The notes beneath the pieces are model-generated. The model was not told where the DNA came from and searched no databases. It worked only from the letters and a program-made list of their open reading frames with translations. A stretch of DNA of 46,463 nt from Opitutaceae bacterium (GTDB lineage: Bacteria > Verrucomicrobiota > Verrucomicrobiia > Opitutales > Opitutaceae): the NCBI GenBank assembly GCA_018402455.1, contig JAGYIG010000026.1:1-46463 (forward strand). The letters run 5' to 3'. A program made the translations under genes and the position numbers. Numbering within the stretch: the stretch's first letter is position 1; the number at the start of each line of letters is the position of its first letter. Shown piece by piece: positions 45,099 through 46,463 of the stretch.

Positions 45099-45153
45099 CC
45101 GGGGTCACCGACCCCGGCTACAGGGCCCCGCGCAAATGACGAGGCCCTGTAGC
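45099..45153. repeat. Tandem hairpins between the GxGYxYP and lyase genes
   Basis: CCGGGGTC-ACC-GACCCCGG (45099-45117) is followed directly by GCTACAGGGCC (45117-45127) pairing perfectly with GGCCCTGTAGC (45143-45153). A third GCGCGC dyad follows near 45187-45205. These structures lie between two co-directional minus-strand genes and may attenuate transcription from one to the other or be REP-type elements. Confidence 0.65.
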
Positions 45154-45205
45154 GTAGTCCTGGGTTGATACTTGTTACTTGGCACCTCGCGCGCGCCAGC
45201 GCGCG

Positions 45206-46463
45206 TTACGGATTCAGGTCGATGGGATCCTCTGGTTCCTGGTAACGGGTGCGGTAGGTCTGGTTGCTGGCGGCGAGCTTCATGAACTTGTCGACCGCGA
45301 CCACTTCCACGTCGTCGTTGAGGGCATCCAGAATGCTGGCGACCTGCTCGATGGTGGTGCGTTCGCGCACATGAATGAGCAGGAAGTAGGGACGCTGGGG
45401 GTTGAGGCGGATAAGCTCCTCGAGATCGGCGGCGGCCTCCTCCAGCGGACGATGCACACCGAGGTAGTAGTCGTAGCTGATCATGGGACGGGTATCGCGC
45501 AGATCAAAGGTGCGGGCGGTGCCGTATCCGTTGATGAAGCCGATCACGTCGGGGAACTCTTGATAGTAGAGATCGACGACCTCCTTGGTCAGGTCGGTAT
45601 TGCCAACGTGGCGGTTACCCTCGGAGTAGTCCATGATCTCCATGATGCGCAGATCGAGGAGCTCCATAAGGGGCCTGGCGTCGGCCATCAGCGGCGGGAA
45701 TTTCTCGGCGGGAATGGACTTGGGATACATGTAGCCCGGACCGCTGAGACCGGCGACGAAGTAGTCGTTGTCGGTCTTGGTTTCCTGGAAGTATTGGAGG
45801 GCGGGCGGATTGAGCCAGGACCAGTTCATGAGCACCTGCCAGCCGTAGGGGATGAGGCCGCGGCCGGGTTTGGTCCAAGCACCGATGCCCATGGAGTCGG
45901 TAGCGAGGGCGGCGACGTAGACCTTGTCCTCAGCCATGACTTCCTCATCGGGCTCGACGGTATGGTTATTGGTGAACTCGAAGTCCGGTGTCCAAGGAAT
46001 CTGCGAGGTGAAGGACACGTTGGGCAGGTTGTGCAGGCCTTCCATCTTGAGGCCGTAGTTGCCGGTGAGCGTGGTGTGCTGGCCCTCGGTATCTTTCTTG
46101 TAGGAATGCCACCCCATGACGATCGAGGCTTCGTTTTGGTTGCCGAGCACCCGGTTGAGGAGAGCAAGCTCCTCGGGATCGGCGGGATTGGCGGAAAGGT
46201 CCGCCATCCACGCGCGTTGCTGCACGCCGAAATCGGCGACCCCCGGCTTCATCACGGCGCCCCATTCGCCCCCGAGCACGACGTAGAGGTCGTGATTGGA
46301 ACGGTGGTAATACTCGTCGTAGGCCCACTGGTAGATCTCGTGGTCGGGTTGGCCGGTGAACTTCCCGCGGAGGTCCATTTTTACCTCGAGGCCATGTTTT
46401 TCGGCGATGGCGAGCTGGTCTTCGTTCACGAGCAGTAAATCCTCGATGCCGGAGATGGTGAAG
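45206..46463 (-). CDS. GxGYxYP-domain protein, partial at the right edge
   Basis: The frame is open to the window edge (419 residues visible, ending at 45206). The motif GLSGPGYMYP (about residue 240 of the visible part) identifies the GxGYxYP domain, a putative glycoside-hydrolase-like family of exported proteins. Other features are GWHSYKKDTEGQHTTLTGNYG (HT-rich) and FINGYGTART. A GTG at 46429 is an internal candidate start, but upstream codons continue (TISGIEDLLL), so the N-terminus is missing. Probably the first gene of the minus unit with the lyase, symporter and aminotransferase. Confidence 0.8.
   Translation of the reverse strand, partial: FTISGIEDLLLVNEDQLAIAEKHGLEVKMDLRGKFTGQPDHEIYQWAYDEYYHRSNHDLYVVLGGEWGAVMKPGVADFGVQQRAWMADLSANPADPEELALLNRVLGNQNEASIVMGWHSYKKDTEGQHTTLTGNYGLKMEGLHNLPNVSFTSQIPWTPDFEFTNNHTVEPDEEVMAEDKVYVAALATDSMGIGAWTKPGRGLIPYGWQVLMNWSWLNPPALQYFQETKTDNDYFVAGLSGPGYMYPKSIPAEKFPPLMADARPLMELLDLRIMEIMDYSEGNRHVGNTDLTKEVVDLYYQEFPDVIGFINGYGTARTFDLRDTRPMISYDYYLGVHRPLEEAAADLEELIRLNPQRPYFLLIHVRERTTIEQVASILDALNDDVEVVAVDKFMKLAASNQTYRTRYQEPEDPIDLNP

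Noticed and set aside
45179..46438. 419-codon plus-strand frame opposite the GxGYxYP gene
   Set aside because: Shadow; the minus strand has the family motif.

Overview
The window looks like chromosomal DNA of a GC-rich, Gram-negative, polysaccharide-degrading bacterium. My best guess is a verrucomicrobial Opitutales/Opitutaceae-like organism. The reasons are the secreted sulfatases, a heparinase II/III-type lyase, a CRTAC1-like FG-GAP/ASPIC protein, a GxGYxYP protein, a methionine synthase split into two genes, many hairpin-forming interspersed repeats, and frequent GTG/TTG starts. This is inference; no rRNA or other phylogenetic marker is present. I saw no tRNA, rRNA, CRISPR array or complete insertion sequence.

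Layout. Positions 1-1035 hold a membrane protein with decapeptide glycine repeats plus a tiny GTG-start membrane protein. Positions 1067-2602 hold a 'mobile mystery' pair (HTH protein A plus Fic protein B) and, next to it, a solitary paralogue of A; each has its own set of AT-rich iterated repeats. After an intergenic repeat pair comes an MFS/GPH sugar:cation symporter (2977-4380). Positions 4623-14125 form a cobalamin locus. The two halves of B12-dependent methionine synthase lie on the minus strand. Divergent from them is a plus-strand B12 uptake and activation operon (BtuB, BtuF, BtuC, BtuD, CobO) preceded by a cobalamin riboswitch at about 8700-8889. The metH side of the same intergenic region carries a separate AT-rich palindrome.

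Positions 14162-29260 are mostly housekeeping and secreted functions: a thioredoxin-fold protein, RecQ, a YcaQ-like winged-helix protein, a methyltransferase, an oligopeptide-binding lipoprotein, a coiled-coil membrane protein, a PIN-PhoH ATPase with a strong terminator, a sulfatase, an unusual OmpLA-type phospholipase, peptide deformylase, a sulfatase pseudogene with at least five frame changes, and a BamE/SmpA-like lipoprotein.

Positions 29352-46463 look like an accessory carbohydrate or amino-sugar region. A minus unit encodes an SDR-type epimerase and a DHDPS/NAL-type aldolase, followed downstream by a frameshifted FG-GAP/ASPIC protein and an unknown secreted protein. A divergent plus unit encodes two amidohydrolase-fold proteins (one without the metal-binding HxH), a DegT-type aminotransferase and a D-2-hydroxyacid dehydrogenase, with ATGA overlaps. 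A second minus unit encodes a GxGYxYP protein (cut by the window edge), a heparinase II/III-type lyase, a sodium:solute symporter, an isochorismatase-fold protein with an altered active site, and a second DegT-type aminotransferase. Together these could take up and remodel an unusual (amino)sugar or cyclitol derived from a polysaccharide. This is the best candidate in the window for an undescribed pathway, but the substrate cannot be read from sequence.
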